DNA of 7,449 bases from Pseudomonadota bacterium (GTDB taxonomy: Bacteria; Pseudomonadota; Gammaproteobacteria; Steroidobacterales; Steroidobacteraceae), in assembly GCA_021838065.1 (NCBI GenBank), contig JAKCEJ010000141.1:1-7449 (forward strand), in the 5' to 3' direction. Positions 6,443 to 7,449 of the stretch are shown here, piece by piece. How positions within the stretch are numbered: the stretch's first letter is position 1; every line of letters begins with the position of its first letter. The position numbers were made by a program, and so were the translations under genes. The notes under the pieces were generated by a model that was not told the origin of the DNA, searched no databases, and saw only the letters and a program-made list of their open reading frames with translations.

Positions 6443-6695
6443 CCGTCTCGGGCATCGCCGAGACCGTCGGCTGCGCGGAGAGGACAACCACTGCCGACAC
6501 CATGCGGGACGCGCTTGCCACCGCAATTGACTGCAGCTTCCCCTTCCAGGGAGTGAAGTACTTGGGGTCCAGCCCCTGCGCTCGACAGTAGGTGCCCTGG
6601 GTCTGGCCTGATTTACGCTGGGCCGCGAGATGCTCGGCCCACCGGGCTCGGAGGTCTGCCCGGCCTCTCGAGGGTGAAAGTCGGTTTCTCATCAT
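6443..6695 (-). pseudogene. IS66 TnpA-like accessory protein, N-terminal fragment
   Basis: The segment RARWAEHLAAQRKSGQTQG, then TYCRAQGLDPKYFTPWKGKL, matches the helix-turn-helix of IS66 TnpA (W..H...W..SG.....YCR..GL....F..W...L). The start at 6695 is set by AGGAG (6707-6703) seven bases upstream of ATG-ATG. About 84 codons remain, against roughly 100-130 for the family. Beyond 6442 the frame stays open to 6111 but reads antisense to the IS1380 transposase, so the resulting 194-residue chimera is an accident. TnpA assists the TnpC transposase, and neither TnpB nor TnpC is present. Confidence 0.72.
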
Positions 6696-6702
6696 CGGCA
6701 CA

Positions 6703-6707
6703 CTCCT
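6703..6707 (-). promoter_or_regulatory. Ribosome binding site of the IS66 tnpA fragment
   Basis: AGGAG on the minus strand, seven bases before the first ATG of the tandem ATG-ATG. It decides the start over the in-frame ATG at 6749. Confidence 0.6.
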
Positions 6708-6764
6708 GCGTGAATACGTGCCGCAGTGTGTCACCACAAACAGCCTCAACTGCCAGACGCGGGT

Positions 6765-7001
6765 TTACCGACGCATACCAATTTGCCCGTAAAGGCTCAA
6801 CGGCAGGCCCTGCCCGCGCGAGCTCGAGACCGCGACGAGCCGACGCGCGGCGGGAATGCTCTGGCCGACAGCGGCAAATGCGGCATCGACCGTCTGCAGC
6901 AGCCCAAACAGCGCGAATGCGGCCGCCGCGGCGATCAGCGTGAGCACGGTTCGCCCCGTGCGCCTCGTCATTGCAGCCCACACGAGATGCAGGAACTTCA
7001 C
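6765..7001 (-). pseudogene. FtsX/MacB-type ABC transporter permease, truncated by IS66
   Basis: The first ~77 residues of an inner-membrane permease of the MacB/FtsX type, which normally runs to about 390-400 residues. It starts at GTG 7001 with MKFLHLVWAAMTRRTGRTVL, a typical N-terminus of this group: a short amphipathic start, a basic loop, then a first transmembrane segment (about 18-45). RRLVAVSSS and LPLSLYGQI then begin the periplasmic domain. Host coding sequence stops at 6769, and the TAA (6767-6765) is part of the GTAAAC end of the IS66 remnant. The upstream permease ends 12 bases before this start, so the two were one operon. Its own Shine-Dalgarno sequence is poor (GAGG only one base away), suggesting translational coupling. 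Without its other transmembrane segments the product cannot work. Confidence 0.82.
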
Positions 7002-7013
7002 GCCTCGGCCCGC

Positions 7014-7449
7014 TTACAGGTTGCGCAATCCGTCCGTGACCGACTGGCGCGCGGCGCGCACCGCCGGCAACGCGCCCGCCACGAGGCCAACCAGCACCGC
7101 CAGGGCGAGCCCCTGCGCCCAGATCGGCTCCGCCACGGGCGCGAGCGGCACATGCGGCCCGGGCCGCAGATTCACACCGACCACCACGCCATGGGCGAGC
7201 AGCAGCCCGGCGAGCGCACCCAGAGCGAGCAGCAGGACCGATTCGCCGAGCACGACCGCGAGAATCGCCCGGCTCGAGAATCCGACGGTCTTCATGATCG
7301 CCCACTCCGGCGTGCGTTCACGCACCGCGTAGGCAATGGCGTTGCCGGTCAGGAGCACCAGAGTGAAGAACACCGCACCCATGATGCCGTACACGATGAG
7401 TCCGAGATCGGCGACCTGCCGGACCGTGCGCGCCGCGAGGACGCTCGAG
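7014..7449 (-). CDS. FtsX/MacB-type ABC transporter permease, C-terminal part (5' end outside window)
   Basis: The frame is open from the window edge to TAA 7016-7014, giving 144 residues. It shows the FtsX-like C-terminal domain. A transmembrane helix (LIVYGIMGAVFFTLVLLTGN) leads into the cytoplasmic coupling segment AVRERTPEWAIMKTVGFSS. A second helix pair (AILAVVLGESVLLLALGALA) follows, then a periplasmic loop, a last helix (LALAVLVGLVAGALP) and the signature tail AVRAARQSVTDGLRNL. Such permeases pair with an ATPase, and often a membrane fusion protein, to drive export or mechanotransmission; the substrate is unknown. The next gene of the operon is the IS-truncated partner permease, so a heterodimeric transporter has probably lost function unless another copy exists. 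Confidence 0.92.
   Translation of the reverse strand, partial: SSVLAARTVRQVADLGLIVYGIMGAVFFTLVLLTGNAIAYAVRERTPEWAIMKTVGFSSRAILAVVLGESVLLLALGALAGLLLAHGVVVGVNLRPGPHVPLAPVAEPIWAQGLALAVLVGLVAGALPAVRAARQSVTDGLRNL

Larger units (their letters stand above)
6443..6768 (-). mobile_element. IS66-family element, left-end remnant
   Basis: The fragment begins at 6768 with GTAAAC on the minus strand, like the GTAA- termini of IS66-family elements. It includes about 70 bases of leader and the start of tnpA, and is cut at 6442/6443 where IS1380 sequence begins. tnpB, tnpC and the other terminal repeat are absent. The outer end is placed from the GTAAAC motif and from the point where the permease reading frame ceases; the other end and target duplication are not available to confirm it. 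Confidence 0.65.

Noticed and set aside
6111..6749. 212-residue minus-strand ORF as one protein.
   Set aside because: Only the part at 6443-6695 resembles a known protein (IS66 TnpA). The rest is antisense to the IS1380 transposase, and codons before 6695 lie in the element leader.

Overview
The window looks like chromosomal DNA of a GC-rich gammaproteobacterium. The basis is the gene order mfd followed by a CsiV-family gene, high G+C in third codon positions, and a PEP-CTERM protein gene with a sigma-54 promoter. The species cannot be named from this.

Layout. (1) 1-1655, plus strand: the last ~550 codons of mfd, the transcription-repair coupling factor. (2) 1680-2414, plus: a secreted CsiV-family protein, possibly read from a leaderless message. 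(3) 2415-3173: no recognisable gene. (4) 3174-3441, plus: the C-terminal end of a decayed IS1380-family transposase. (5) 3442-3804: no recognisable gene; then a minus-strand terminator at about 3805-3840. (6) 3869-4684, minus: an intact 271-residue PEP-CTERM protein, with a strong Shine-Dalgarno sequence and a near-consensus sigma-54 promoter at 4727-4742. (7) 4743-5373: non-coding, AT-richer DNA with several short inverted repeats. (8) 5374-6442, plus: the N-terminal and central parts of an IS1380-family transposase with at least six inactivating lesions. (9) 6443-6768, minus: the left end of an IS66-family element with the start of tnpA. (10) 6769-7001, minus: a FtsX/MacB-type ABC permease gene cut after ~77 codons by the IS66 end. 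(11) 7014-7449, minus: the C-terminal part of a second permease of the same type, running off the window.

How it fits together. A conserved housekeeping pair (mfd-csiV) on the left and an ABC exporter permease pair on the right enclose about 4.3 kb of insertion-sequence debris. The only clearly intact gene in that debris is the PEP-CTERM gene, which carries its own promoter and terminator. The two IS1380 pieces point the same way and together make roughly one full transposase, but in permuted order: the C-terminal half is left of the PEP-CTERM gene and the N-terminal half is right of it. They overlap by only 31 bp of near-identical sequence. This suggests the PEP-CTERM segment was moved or rearranged through IS1380. 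No exosortase, CRISPR array, tRNA or rRNA gene was seen.
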